NCBI GenBank assembly: GCA_015056315.1
Contig: SVGN01000004.1
Span: 1 to 64,000, forward strand
Origin: Clostridiales bacterium
GTDB lineage: Bacteria; Bacillota; Clostridia; Christensenellales; Aristaeellaceae
Reading direction: 5' to 3'
DNA length: 64,000 nucleotides
This document shows positions 42,847-51,365 of the stretch, piece after piece. How positions within the stretch are numbered: the stretch's first letter is position 1; each line of letters starts with the position of its first letter. The notes under the pieces are model-generated. The model saw only the letters and a program-made list of their open reading frames with translations. It did no database searches and was not told the DNA's origin. The position numbers and the translations under genes are program-made.

Positions 42847-43380
42847 TCAGCGGCCACTCTTGGCTTTGGCGCGGGCCTTGGCGGCGGTAGCCTTGGCCTT
42901 TACAGAGGTACCGGTGCTCTTGCCGGTGCTGCGTGTGGCCTTTGCGCTGGCAGAGGTCTTGGCCTTTTCGCGGGCGCGCTCCTTGGCAGAGGAGGCTTTT
43001 TCCTTTACAGAAGAGCCGGTGGTCTTATCCTTGGCCTTCTCGCGGGCTTCCTTCGCCTTCTCCTTTACAGAGCTGGTCTTGGCAGCTGCACGGGGCTTGC
43101 GCACCTTCTTGGCAGAGGTGGAGGACTTTTCGATGCTCTTGATCTGAGCTGTCTCGGAAGCCTCGGTGTTTACAGCGCCGATGCCGGTCAGGTCGGAAAC
43201 GGTATCGCCCAGATTATCGATCAGGTCGCCCAGTGGGCTGTCGGCAGAGTTGCCGCCGGCGAGATCGCCTACCAGGTCCTCCAGCACCTCGCTGATGTCG
43301 TCGTTAGAGGAAGAACTACCGGAAGAACCACCCAGAAAGCTGCCCAGCAAAGATTCGAGAAAACCGCCCTTCTTAGCCAT
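42847..43380 (-). CDS. Lysine/alanine-rich H1-like protein with acidic N-terminal part
   Basis: The 177-residue protein has three parts: a Gly/Ser-rich start (FLESLLGSFLGGSSGSSSSN), an acidic helical part (ISEVLEDLVGDLAGGN to about 75), and a basic tail from about 90 of repeating VKEKA, AREKAK and KAKA units like histone H1 and bacterial HctB/AlgP. The tail should bind nucleic acid or another polyanion. The gene opens the Hsp70-like operon, an unusual setting for such a protein. ATG 43380 follows ACAGGAGGG. Confidence 0.75.
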   Translation of the reverse strand: MAKKGGFLESLLGSFLGGSSGSSSSNDDISEVLEDLVGDLAGGNSADSPLGDLIDNLGDTVSDLTGIGAVNTEASETAQIKSIEKSSTSAKKVRKPRAAAKTSSVKEKAKEAREKAKDKTTGSSVKEKASSAKERAREKAKTSASAKATRSTGKSTGTSVKAKATAAKARAKAKSGR

Positions 43381-43442
43381 GAAGAAACCCTCCTGTAAAT
43401 ATGTATTTTCGGTTGAAATGTACGGTGCGGGGGAATGAAGCC

Positions 43443-44147
43443 TCAGAGCTCGCGAAGCTGCTGAAGCTCTGCTTCGGTCAGCGGCCGCCACATACCGCGG
43501 GGCAGCTCGCCCAACTTAAGCGGGCCGAAACGGATGCGCCTCAGCAGCACCACCTGGTGCCCGATCTGCTCCACCATCTTACGAACCTGACGGTTGCGCC
43601 CTTCATGGATGGTAATGAGCATATCGGTAAACAGGTTTTGCTGGCTCAGGATCTTGGCCTTGGCATGAGAGGTCATGCGGCCGTCTACCATAACGCCTCT
43701 TTCCAGCCTGCGGGCTTCTGCGGGAGTGACCACATTGCTCACACGGGCAAGGTAGACCTTCTCCACCTCACGGGAGGGGTGGAGCATTCGCTCGGTAAGG
43801 TCGCCGTCGTTGGTGAGCAGGAGCAGGCCTTCGCTGTCGTAATCCAGACGGCCGACGGGATAGAGCCGAACCGGATAATCCTTGAAGCGATCCAGTACGG
43901 TAGCACGGCCCTCCGGGTCGTGTACGGTGGTCACTTCGCCGGCGGGCTTATGGTACATCAGGTAGTGCTTCTGCGCTTCGGGGGTAACGGGCTTACCGTC
44001 CACGCATACCCTTTGGCCTTCCTCCACCTGCGTACCCATTTCGGTGATCACAACGCCATCCACGCTGACGCGGCCTTCGGCGATCATCTTTTCGGATGCA
44101 CGCCGCGAGGCCACACCGCAGGTGGCAAGATATTTTTGCAGTCGCAT
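43443..44147 (-). CDS. 16S/23S rRNA pseudouridine synthase, RsuA/RluB family
   Basis: The 234-residue enzyme has an S4 RNA-binding domain (about 1-60: RLQKYLATCGVASRRASEKM) and the synthase core with YPVGRLDYDSEGLLLLTNDG, where the aspartate is catalytic, and HEGRNRQVRKMVEQIGH. It modifies a single uridine in rRNA. Size and motif spacing fit RluB. The ATG at 44147 follows AAGGAGG; the H1-like gene begins 62 bases downstream, so it may be cotranscribed. Confidence 0.93.
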   Translation of the reverse strand: MRLQKYLATCGVASRRASEKMIAEGRVSVDGVVITEMGTQVEEGQRVCVDGKPVTPEAQKHYLMYHKPAGEVTTVHDPEGRATVLDRFKDYPVRLYPVGRLDYDSEGLLLLTNDGDLTERMLHPSREVEKVYLARVSNVVTPAEARRLERGVMVDGRMTSHAKAKILSQQNLFTDMLITIHEGRNRQVRKMVEQIGHQVVLLRRIRFGPLKLGELPRGMWRPLTEAELQQLREL

Positions 44148-44243
44148 AGTTCCTCCTTGTGCAGCCACAGCTGCAATGATAAGCATAACAGAAAAGGCAC
44201 GAAAACACAAGAAAGAACACACTTTTCCGCTGTAAACAAACCG

Positions 44244-45089
44244 TTAATCCAACAGGATGGTCTCACCGGCATCCACCTTGTAGGTTTTACCGTCTGCCCA
44301 GAGCCAGAGGGTGCAGCAGCCGGGGTTGTAGACCCGATTGCCGTCGGCGCTGGTGATCATGCGCCTCCATGCGTTCACATAATCGCAGATCTCGATGTTG
44401 GTGGCGTACCAGGTATCGGCCTTACCGCCAACGAGAGCGGCAAAATCTTCGATCACATGCCAGTTGTTGTCGGCTTCGAATTCGTAGCTGTGGCCCCACA
44501 GATAGAACAGCTTGGGGCGGGACCAGTGCCGGTTGGGCTCGGCAAGAAACTCCTTGGCCAGCTCCATCAGGCGGGGGTGGTTATGGTGGCAGGTACTGGG
44601 CATGCGAAGCCAATCGGTGGGAATGTCGAAGCGGCAGGTGGCTTCCACGGTGCGGCAGTAAGCAACGCCGCAGTGGCGCAGCAGGTCTGCGGTATCGGCG
44701 CTGTTTGTGCCATAGGGGTAAGCCATGCCGCGCACGATGCGGCCGAACATCTCTTCCAGCGTTTCCCGATCCTTTACGATCTGGTAGGCAGCCGTACCGG
44801 GGGAGAGCAGGGTGAGATCCGGGTGAGTATAGGCATGGAGGGCCACCTCATGACCGCTGTTGGCGTACAGGTCGTAAGCGGCGCTCTTCGTCATTCTGCG
44901 GTGGATCTGCCCCTCGGGGTATACGGTGCCTTCGGGAGCAAAGAGACCGCCGCTCAGGTTGAAGGTACCCTTCAGTCCGTATTTGTTCATGATGCCGATC
45001 AGGCGGGCATCCTGCTCAACGCCGTCGTCGTAGCTGAGGGTAAGGGCCTTGCTCAGCCCGCCGGGAAAAAGCAAACTCATCTCGCGCAT
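44244..45089 (-). CDS. Polysaccharide deacetylase-type esterase
   Basis: The 281-residue protein has the NodB-homology landmarks: KALTLSYDDGVEQDARLIG carries the catalytic Asp and metal Asp (TFDDG-like), and VALHAYTHPDLTLLS carries the His-x3-His pair. RGMAYPYGTNSADTADLLR and YLWGHSYEFEADNNW are further family-like segments. No signal peptide, so it is cytoplasmic or released by other means. A promoter is visible 70 bases upstream. Confidence 0.88.
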   Translation of the reverse strand: MREMSLLFPGGLSKALTLSYDDGVEQDARLIGIMNKYGLKGTFNLSGGLFAPEGTVYPEGQIHRRMTKSAAYDLYANSGHEVALHAYTHPDLTLLSPGTAAYQIVKDRETLEEMFGRIVRGMAYPYGTNSADTADLLRHCGVAYCRTVEATCRFDIPTDWLRMPSTCHHNHPRLMELAKEFLAEPNRHWSRPKLFYLWGHSYEFEADNNWHVIEDFAALVGGKADTWYATNIEICDYVNAWRRMITSADGNRVYNPGCCTLWLWADGKTYKVDAGETILLD

Positions 45090-45155
45090 ATGTCATTCCT
45101 CCGGATCGCTTTTGTTTGTGTGGCCCGGCTTTCTTGCGGGCCGGTAACTACCCAT

Positions 45156-45185
45156 ATTATACCTCCCCGCCGTGGGCTTTTGCAA
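45156..45185 (-). promoter_or_regulatory. Promoter of the deacetylase gene
   Basis: On the minus strand TTGCAA (45185-45180) and TATAAT (45161-45156) are 18 bases apart. Confidence 0.6.
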
Positions 45186-45209
45186 CTGTAAACCTTTACA
45201 TTCATTCTC

Positions 45210-45238
45210 TTGCACACAGAACAGAGGTATAGTATACT
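45210..45238 (+). promoter_or_regulatory. Promoter of the second glycosidase/Lgt-like operon
   Basis: TTGCAC (45210-45215) and TATACT (45233-45238) are 17 bases apart, about 60 bases before the ATG at 45297. Confidence 0.7.
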
Positions 45239-45296
45239 AATGCTGACGTAATAGGCATATTTCGTCATCTATTCTTGAAAGGAATGAACTTTTGCA

Positions 45297-46319
45297 ATGC
45301 GTAAATGCGCCTTTCCTGTGCTTTTGATCCTGGTTCTGATCATGACCCTTTCTCTTGTTTTTCTGATCCCCTCCGGTGCTGTTACCGAAGAAGCCGAATA
45401 TCTCTATGACGAATGGCTCATGGAGAGCGAAGACGACGAAGAAGCCTACGGTGCCAAATACAAGCCCGTTGCGGTGATCGCCAGCGCCGTTTTCAGCGAC
45501 ATCCTGCCTTCCTCCGGTATCGACCCGCTGCCTGTGGAGCTTGGTGTGCCCGGCAATACCCCTGTGGCAGAGAACTACACCGAGAACGGCTACCGGGATG
45601 ACAGCATCATCGTGGAAATGGAGCAGCGCCGCATGTACGACAGCGATGTGTACATCGCCTACATCAAGGTGGCCACGCCTTCTCAGCTGCGCACCGCCAT
45701 TGCGGGCAACAAGCTCAGCTCCGAGCGCAGCAATACCGCCCGCGCCATCGCCGGTAACTACAACGCCATCGTTGCCATAAACGGCGACTATTACGGCAAG
45801 CTGGCCACCGGCTACATCAACCGCATGGGTGCGGAAGGCCGCCAGAAGCCCAGCAAGACCATGGATCTGCTCTGGATCGACGAACTTGGCGATTTCCATA
45901 TCATCCAGAACGGCCAAGCCGGGCAGAAGGAGGCTTACAAGGAGTTCACCGCCGAGCATGAGCTGGTGAATGGCTTCGCCTTCGGCCCCGGCCTCGTGGT
46001 GGATGGCGAGAAGGTAGAAGTGCGTGAGGATACCTGGGACCATGCCATCTACAAGGAGCCCCGTGCCGGTATCGGTCAGCTGGACACCCTTACCTATGTG
46101 CTGGTGGTGGTGAACGGCCGCGAGGAGACCACTGCCGGTGCTACCATCGAGGAGTTTGCCGATATCATGTATCAGCTTGGCTGCAAGCAAGCCTATAACC
46201 TGGATGGCGGCAACAGCGCCACCCTGGTATTCAACGGTCAGGTGTTCAACCAGAAGGCCGCCGACGAGCGCGATGTGCAGGATATCATCTACTTTGCAAC
46301 TGCTGTGGACGGTGAATAA
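45297..46319 (+). CDS. Phosphodiester glycosidase (NAGPA domain), copy 2
   Basis: The 340-residue exported or membrane-anchored protein has an uncleaved-looking signal helix (CAFPVLLILVLIMTLSLVFL) and an acidic spacer. The glycosidase domain starts about residue 85. Family motifs are IVAINGDYYGKLA, FAFGPGLVVDGEKVE and YNLDGGNSATLVFNG near 300, the same order as in copy 1. It shares the downstream Lgt-like partner, which lies four bases after the stop. Identity to copy 1 looks moderate, so the duplication is old or the pair arrived twice. Confidence 0.87.
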   Translation: MRKCAFPVLLILVLIMTLSLVFLIPSGAVTEEAEYLYDEWLMESEDDEEAYGAKYKPVAVIASAVFSDILPSSGIDPLPVELGVPGNTPVAENYTENGYRDDSIIVEMEQRRMYDSDVYIAYIKVATPSQLRTAIAGNKLSSERSNTARAIAGNYNAIVAINGDYYGKLATGYINRMGAEGRQKPSKTMDLLWIDELGDFHIIQNGQAGQKEAYKEFTAEHELVNGFAFGPGLVVDGEKVEVREDTWDHAIYKEPRAGIGQLDTLTYVLVVVNGREETTAGATIEEFADIMYQLGCKQAYNLDGGNSATLVFNGQVFNQKAADERDVQDIIYFATAVDGE

Positions 46320-46322
46320 GCC

Positions 46323-47333
46323 ATGGAAACTTCCTTCGAGATCTTCGGCCTGACGGGCTACCGCCTGGGCCTCTTTGCTGCTATTGGTGTTTTGCTGCTG
46401 CTGGCGGCGATGCTTCTGCTTGCCCGCAAGCGCAAGGTACAGCCCGCCTCCGTATGCGTGCTCGCCATCTGTGGCATGGTATGCGGCATCGTGTTTGCCC
46501 GTCTTTTCTATTGCCTGATCAATCTCTCCGAGTTTGTGGAGGCTTATGAAAATCCCCTGCTGATGCTCCGCTTCTTCGATGGCGGTCTTTCGGTCGCCGG
46601 TCTCCTCTGCGGTCTGCTGGTGGCCGTGCCGTTGGCGGCTGCGGTCTGCAAAGAAAAGTGTGCCGAGCTGGCGGATCTTCTCTTTGTGCCCATGGGCCTC
46701 TTGTTTGCGTTTGTGTATCTGGGTCAGCAGGATACCGGCCTGGGCATTGGCAAGATCGTTGAAGAAGGCAGCCTGACCGCAGCCATGCCCTGGCTGTTCC
46801 TTTCGGAGCGCATGGGCATCAATGTGGAGTACCGCATGCTGGTATACCTGTATCAGGCGGCGCTCTGCCTGCTGATGGCGCTCGTTATGCTGCCCCTTTA
46901 CCTCGTCTGGCAGAAAAAAGACGGCTTCCGCGCGGGTGAGACCGCAATGGTTTCCCTCGGCCTCTACGGCGCTGCCATGGTGGTGCTGGAGAGCCTCCGG
47001 GATGATGGCCATATGCTCATCATCTTCCTGCGCATCGGTCAGGTGGTGGCTGCCCTTCTGCCGATGGTGTCGCTGATCGTGCTCAGCATCCGCTGCCGCC
47101 GCTTGATTGGGAAGGCCAACGCTTCTTACGTGCTTGCATGGGTCTGTGTTATTCTGTATATCGCAGGCATTGCCATTTTGGAGTTTGCACTGGACGGACG
47201 TTTGGCCATGGTGGAAGCCACAGCCGGGCAATACTATGCTGTGATGGCTGCTCTCTCTGCACTCATGGCAGTGCTGGTGTTCCTGATGCACGGCAGGGTG
47301 ATGCGCCTTCGTGCTGCCGGGGAAGCCGCCTGA
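46323..47333 (+). CDS. Lgt-like polytopic membrane protein, copy 2
   Basis: The 336-residue protein has about nine helices. FARLFYCLINLSEFVEAYEN, then FFDGGLSVAGLLCG, then VLESLRDDGHMLIIFLRIGQ near 222 follow the Lgt order quite closely. The GGLxxHG histidine is replaced (GGLSVAG), and no GRxGNFxNxE region is seen where the enzyme needs its arginine. Enzymatic lipidation is therefore unlikely. It starts four bases after copy 2 of the glycosidase and overlaps the ogt start by one base. Confidence 0.75.
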   Translation: METSFEIFGLTGYRLGLFAAIGVLLLLAAMLLLARKRKVQPASVCVLAICGMVCGIVFARLFYCLINLSEFVEAYENPLLMLRFFDGGLSVAGLLCGLLVAVPLAAAVCKEKCAELADLLFVPMGLLFAFVYLGQQDTGLGIGKIVEEGSLTAAMPWLFLSERMGINVEYRMLVYLYQAALCLLMALVMLPLYLVWQKKDGFRAGETAMVSLGLYGAAMVVLESLRDDGHMLIIFLRIGQVVAALLPMVSLIVLSIRCRRLIGKANASYVLAWVCVILYIAGIAILEFALDGRLAMVEATAGQYYAVMAALSALMAVLVFLMHGRVMRLRAAGEAA

Positions 47334-47842
47334 TGCAGATCGTTTGCCGCAGCATTGCCACACCCATCGGAATACTTGCGCTCATCCAGCAGGATGAGTG
47401 CCTTACAGAACTCAGATTTGAGCCTTCAGCCCCACGAGACCTCCAACAGAGCAACACGCTGCTGCTCAAGGAAGCGGAGGCGCAGCTTACTGCCTATTTC
47501 GGCGGCAGGCTTACAGCTTTCGATCTGCCGCTCAGGCCTGAGGGCACACCGTTCCGGCAGGAGTGCTGGGCAGCCCTCCGAAGGATCCCCTACGGGGAGG
47601 TGCGAACCTACGCCCAGCAGGCGCAGATGATCTCAAGACCCGGTGCCGCAAGAGCCGTGGGCATGGCGAACCACCACAATCCGCTGCCCATTTTCATTCC
47701 CTGCCACCGCATCATCGGTGCGAACGGTGCGTTGACCGGCTATGCAGGGGGTCTGTGGCGCAAGCAGTGGCTGCTGGAGCTTGAAAAACGAACCATCCGG
47801 GCAAAGTATGCCCTTACAGATCCATTATCAACGAAGGAGTGA
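47333..47842 (+). CDS. ogt: Methylated-DNA-protein-cysteine methyltransferase
   Basis: The 169-residue protein repairs O6-methylguanine by transferring the alkyl group to its own cysteine. The acceptor site is IFIPCHRIIGANG, the DNA-binding helix VRTYAQQAQMISRPGAARAV, and the GALTGYAGGLWRKQWLLELE end is typical. The stop of the Lgt-like gene and the start overlap as TGATG. It has no obvious link to the first two genes; the coupling may be only positional. Confidence 0.93.
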   Translation: MQIVCRSIATPIGILALIQQDECLTELRFEPSAPRDLQQSNTLLLKEAEAQLTAYFGGRLTAFDLPLRPEGTPFRQECWAALRRIPYGEVRTYAQQAQMISRPGAARAVGMANHHNPLPIFIPCHRIIGANGALTGYAGGLWRKQWLLELEKRTIRAKYALTDPLSTKE

Positions 47843-47849
47843 TCCCACC

Positions 47850-49613
47850 ATGACCCTCCGGAAAACCAAGATCGTATGCACGCTTGGCCCGTCTACCGAA
47901 AAAGACGAGGTACTCAGGGAGCTGATCCTCTCCGGCATGAATGTAGCCCGTCTCAACTTCTCCCACGGCTCTCATGCGTATCATCTGGAGAATATCAAGC
48001 GCATCCGCCGTATGAGCCAGGAGCTGAACAAGCCCATCGCCATCATGCTGGATACCAAGGGCCCGGAGATCCGTCTGGAGACCTTCGAAAACGGCAAGGT
48101 AGAGCTCAAGAAGGGGCAGACCTTCACGCTGGTCACCAAGAGCATCGTGGGCAACGAGGAGCGTGCCTCCATCACCTATCCGGAGCTGCCCCGGGATCTC
48201 CGCATCGGCAACACCATCCTGATGGATGACGGCCTCGTGGGCATGACGGTGCGCAACGTTACCGCCACGGAGATCACCTGTATCGTAGAGAACGATGGCG
48301 TTATCTCCAACCGCAAGAGCGTCAACGTGCCCGATGTGGCCCTGAGTATGCCCTTTATCAGCCCGGAGGATCGCGCAGACATCCTCTTCGGCGTGGAGCA
48401 TGGGGTGGACTTTATCGCCGCCTCCTTCACCCGTACCGCCGATGATATTCTGGATGTGCGCAAGCTGTTTTCTCAGGCGGGCCGCACCAATGTGAACATC
48501 ATTGCCAAGATCGAGAATATGCAGGGCGTTGAGAACATCGATGATATCATCCGTGTGGCGGATGGCATCATGGTGGCCCGCGGCGATCTGGGCGTGGAGA
48601 TCCCCCTGGAGCGGGTGCCTCCCATCCAGAAGGCACTGATCCACAAGGCGTATTCCAGCGGTAAACAGGTCATTACCGCTACCCAGATGCTGGACAGTAT
48701 GATGAAGAACCCCCGGCCTACCCGTGCCGAGGCTACCGACGTTGCCAACGCTATTTACGACGGTACCAGCGCCATCATGCTCTCCGGTGAGACCGCCGCG
48801 GGCATGTATCCCGTTGAGGCTGTACGCACCATGGCCCGCATCGCCATGAGTGCCGAGTCGGATATCAACTATGAAAAGCGCTTCAAGGAGCGGGAGGCAG
48901 ACCTGATCCCCGATGTGACCAACGCCATTTCGCACGCTACCGTCACCTCTGCGCAGGATCTGGGTGCAGCCGCCATCCTGACTGTTACCAAGGGCGGCCG
49001 CACCGCCCGTATGATCTCCAAGTATCGGCCCAACTGTCCCATCATCTGCTGCACCACCGATGAGACCGTCTGCCGCCAGCTGTGCCTCAGCTGGGGCGTG
49101 ACCCCTCTGGTGATCGAAGAAGCCAGCAACACGGACGATCTCTTCGAGCTGGCTGTACAGGCCGGTGAGAATGCCGGTCTGCTCCACGATGGCGAGCTGG
49201 TGGTCATGACCGCCGGTGTACCGCTGGGCATCAGCGGTACCACCAACCTGATGAAAGTGCATGTGGTGGGTCACATCCTGGTGACGGGCACCGGCGTTAC
49301 CGAGCAGAGCTGCTGCGGCAGCCTTTGCGTGTGCCAGACCGCCAGCGAAGCCTTCAAGACCTTCAAGGATGGCGACATCCTGGTGGTGAAGCAGACAGAT
49401 AACAGCATGCTGCCTCTGGTACGAAAGGCCAGCGGTCTCATCCTTGAGGATAACGACCCCAACGGTCACGGTGCCATTGCGGGCATGAGCCTGAATCTGC
49501 CTGTGATCATCGGTGCAGAGAATGCAACCCACATCCTCAAGAGCGGTGCGGTGGTCAAGCTGGATGCCGAACGCGGCATGGTCGCCAGCAACGAAGGCCA
49601 TTTGGGCAACTGA
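47850..49613 (+). CDS. pyk: Pyruvate kinase with C-terminal PEP-utiliser domain
   Basis: The 587-residue enzyme makes pyruvate and ATP from PEP and ADP. RKTKIVCTLGPSTEKDE, MNVARLNFSHGSHAYH and IIAKIENMQGVENIDDII are the active-site blocks, and MVARGDLGVEIPLERVP and VITATQMLDSMMKNPRPTRA follow. An added C-terminal domain (about 490-587) with ILVVKQTDNSMLPLVRKASG is the PEP-utiliser mobile domain seen in Bacillus and Clostridia pyruvate kinases. ATG 47850 follows GAAGGAG. Confidence 0.96.
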   Translation: MTLRKTKIVCTLGPSTEKDEVLRELILSGMNVARLNFSHGSHAYHLENIKRIRRMSQELNKPIAIMLDTKGPEIRLETFENGKVELKKGQTFTLVTKSIVGNEERASITYPELPRDLRIGNTILMDDGLVGMTVRNVTATEITCIVENDGVISNRKSVNVPDVALSMPFISPEDRADILFGVEHGVDFIAASFTRTADDILDVRKLFSQAGRTNVNIIAKIENMQGVENIDDIIRVADGIMVARGDLGVEIPLERVPPIQKALIHKAYSSGKQVITATQMLDSMMKNPRPTRAEATDVANAIYDGTSAIMLSGETAAGMYPVEAVRTMARIAMSAESDINYEKRFKEREADLIPDVTNAISHATVTSAQDLGAAAILTVTKGGRTARMISKYRPNCPIICCTTDETVCRQLCLSWGVTPLVIEEASNTDDLFELAVQAGENAGLLHDGELVVMTAGVPLGISGTTNLMKVHVVGHILVTGTGVTEQSCCGSLCVCQTASEAFKTFKDGDILVVKQTDNSMLPLVRKASGLILEDNDPNGHGAIAGMSLNLPVIIGAENATHILKSGAVVKLDAERGMVASNEGHLGN

Positions 49614-49627
49614 CCCGACACATAAGC

Positions 49628-49662
49628 AGAACCGCCTCCGGAGCCAAGCCGGGGCGGTTCTG
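49628..49662 (+). terminator. Terminator after pyruvate kinase
   Basis: AGAACCGCCTCCGG and CCGGGGCGGTTCT pair with one bulge around AGCCAAG; the exit is GTTG, so termination may be weak. Confidence 0.6.
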
Positions 49663-49717
49663 TTGCGTATGCTGTTGTGTTTATGCTATGATGTTGAAAG
49701 CCTCGGGGGGCGTTTCT

Positions 49718-49960
49718 TCAGCCGCCCAGGAAGCCGCTGCCGGGCTCCTGTTCCTCGGCCTCTTCGTCGTTGAGGGGGCGGTCAAAGACAGGGGTGAACC
49801 ATTCCACATCCTTCAGGGCAGCCAGCTGCTCTCTGGTAATGATGGAGTTCGTGCCCAGACAGGCGTTGCAGCGATAGCCGCATTCAGGGCATACACATGC
49901 CTGTCCTTCCGTTTCCGATTGGATCATATATGCTTCGCAATGGGGACAACCGCAGCGCAT
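49718..49960 (-). CDS. Small zinc-ribbon protein
   Basis: The 80-residue protein has two knuckles, MRCGCPHCEAYM and CVCPECGYRCNACLG, with eight cysteines that should bind zinc. The rest is acidic and ends EEQEPGSGFLGG. The ATG at 49960 has AAAGGAGG upstream. It is not part of a clear operon. No specific family named. Confidence 0.72.
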   Translation of the reverse strand: MRCGCPHCEAYMIQSETEGQACVCPECGYRCNACLGTNSIITREQLAALKDVEWFTPVFDRPLNDEEAEEQEPGSGFLGG

Positions 49961-50003
49961 TCTGCTATACCTCCTTTGGTGGCAGAGAAAGGAATGATCG
50001 TTC

Positions 50004-50396
50004 TTGTCTATGAAAAAGAGCTTGTTGACGGTGCTGCTCGCAGCGCTGTGTCTGCTTCTGTGTGCCTGCGGGGCAGAGCGGAGCGAAGAGGAGCTTTACA
50101 GCAAGCTGCTTGCTCGCTTTAGCGAAGCTGGCTATATGCCGGTGGTATCTGCGCTGAACGACGACAGCCAGGTACCTTTTGCAGGGGCAGCCTACTGGCG
50201 GCAGATCGATCTTGGCGAAGAAAAGGTGCTGGTCTACTTTGACGAGAGCAACCGGGCCGATTACCTCAAGAGCTTTGCCGATGCCGAGCGATTCGGCACC
50301 GTCGTCCGCTTCGGGCAGCGGTTTGTGCTCGCCTATCAGGGCAATGATGCAGTACTGACCGCCTTTTTGCAGGCGCTGGATCAGCAGATGCCCTGA
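50004..50396 (+). CDS. Small lipoprotein
   Basis: The 130-residue protein has a signal peptide with the lipobox LLLCACG, so it should be lipid-anchored on the outside face. The mature part has no recognised domain; it ends AFLQALDQQMP. The start is uncertain: TTG 50004 is at the best distance from AAAGGA, while ATG 50010 is six bases later. The 3' end overlaps the converging GNAT gene by 16 bases. Confidence 0.7.
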   Translation: MSMKKSLLTVLLAALCLLLCACGAERSEEELYSKLLARFSEAGYMPVVSALNDDSQVPFAGAAYWRQIDLGEEKVLVYFDESNRADYLKSFADAERFGTVVRFGQRFVLAYQGNDAVLTAFLQALDQQMP

Positions 50397-51355
50397 GAAA
50401 GCCGCTTTTCGAAACAGAACCAGTCCTCCTCGAACATCCGCGCGCTGCCTGCCTGTTGGTAAGCGCAGCTGCGGTAAGCGCGGAGGGCTTTTTCATTGCC
50501 GGGAGAGACCAGCATACGTGCAGCATCATGCCCCTGCATGCGCATCTCATCCTCCAGATAATGCACCAATTTTTTGGCAATGCCTTGCCCCTGCCTGTTT
50601 GCTTTTACGCCGATCCGGGTCAGCATACAAGGCTTTTCCGAAGGTACTTGCCAGCATTCGAGCCTGTTCAGTTCCTCATCGGGCATGGCTGCACCTGCTG
50701 CAATAAGCCCACTGTCATCAAATACGCCGTACAGACGACCGGCTGCAATGTCGGCATCAATCATGGCGCGGTCGGGGTAGCCTTCATCCCAAGTGCAGCC
50801 GGGTGTGCCCTTGAGACTTTCATAGAGCTGCATGGCGGCATCTCCGTGGGCAGGGGTAAGCTGCATGAAGCGGTAGGGGAGCACCTGCATTTCCAGAAAG
50901 TGCCGGTAGGTTTTCATGCCCACCGCTTGGTAGAATGCCTGGGCATCGTTGTTGAATGCCCATACATCCAGTTCTACTCTGGGGTATCCGTTTTCCCGGG
51001 CAGCCTGATAGATAAACTCCATCAGCGCCTTGCCGGCGCCGCAGTGGCGATGGGCTTCGTCCACACAGATCTCTTCAACGTGCAGAAAGCGCCGTGGAAG
51101 GGTGTATGGGCCGCCGGGGCGGCTTATGAAGGCGACCACCGCATAGCCCAGCACCGTGCCTTCCCGAACAGCCACCAGCACACGGCGGTTGGGCTGCTGG
51201 GCATGCCAGTTCATGAGCCCGGTGGAGTCTTCGCAGGCGGGTACAAAGATGTCGGGTCGACCGCTTACGTGCAGCGCATGGATCTGGTCGTGCAGCGCAG
51301 CAACACGATCAAGCTCTTCGGGAATCATATCCCGGATGGTGATGTTGCTTGCCAT
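50381..51355 (-). CDS. Tandem GNAT N-acetyltransferase
   Basis: The 324-residue protein has two GNAT domains. The first (about 1-160) has EEICVDEAHRHCGAGKALM as its acetyl-CoA loop; the second (about 165-315) has LTRIGVKANRQGQGIAKKLV. It is the last gene of the tyrosine T-box operon, 10 bases after yigZ. Substrate unknown. The stop lies inside the converging lipoprotein gene. Confidence 0.87.
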   Translation of the reverse strand: MASNITIRDMIPEELDRVAALHDQIHALHVSGRPDIFVPACEDSTGLMNWHAQQPNRRVLVAVREGTVLGYAVVAFISRPGGPYTLPRRFLHVEEICVDEAHRHCGAGKALMEFIYQAARENGYPRVELDVWAFNNDAQAFYQAVGMKTYRHFLEMQVLPYRFMQLTPAHGDAAMQLYESLKGTPGCTWDEGYPDRAMIDADIAAGRLYGVFDDSGLIAAGAAMPDEELNRLECWQVPSEKPCMLTRIGVKANRQGQGIAKKLVHYLEDEMRMQGHDAARMLVSPGNEKALRAYRSCAYQQAGSARMFEEDWFCFEKRLSQGIC

Positions 51356-51365
51356 TTAGAACTCC

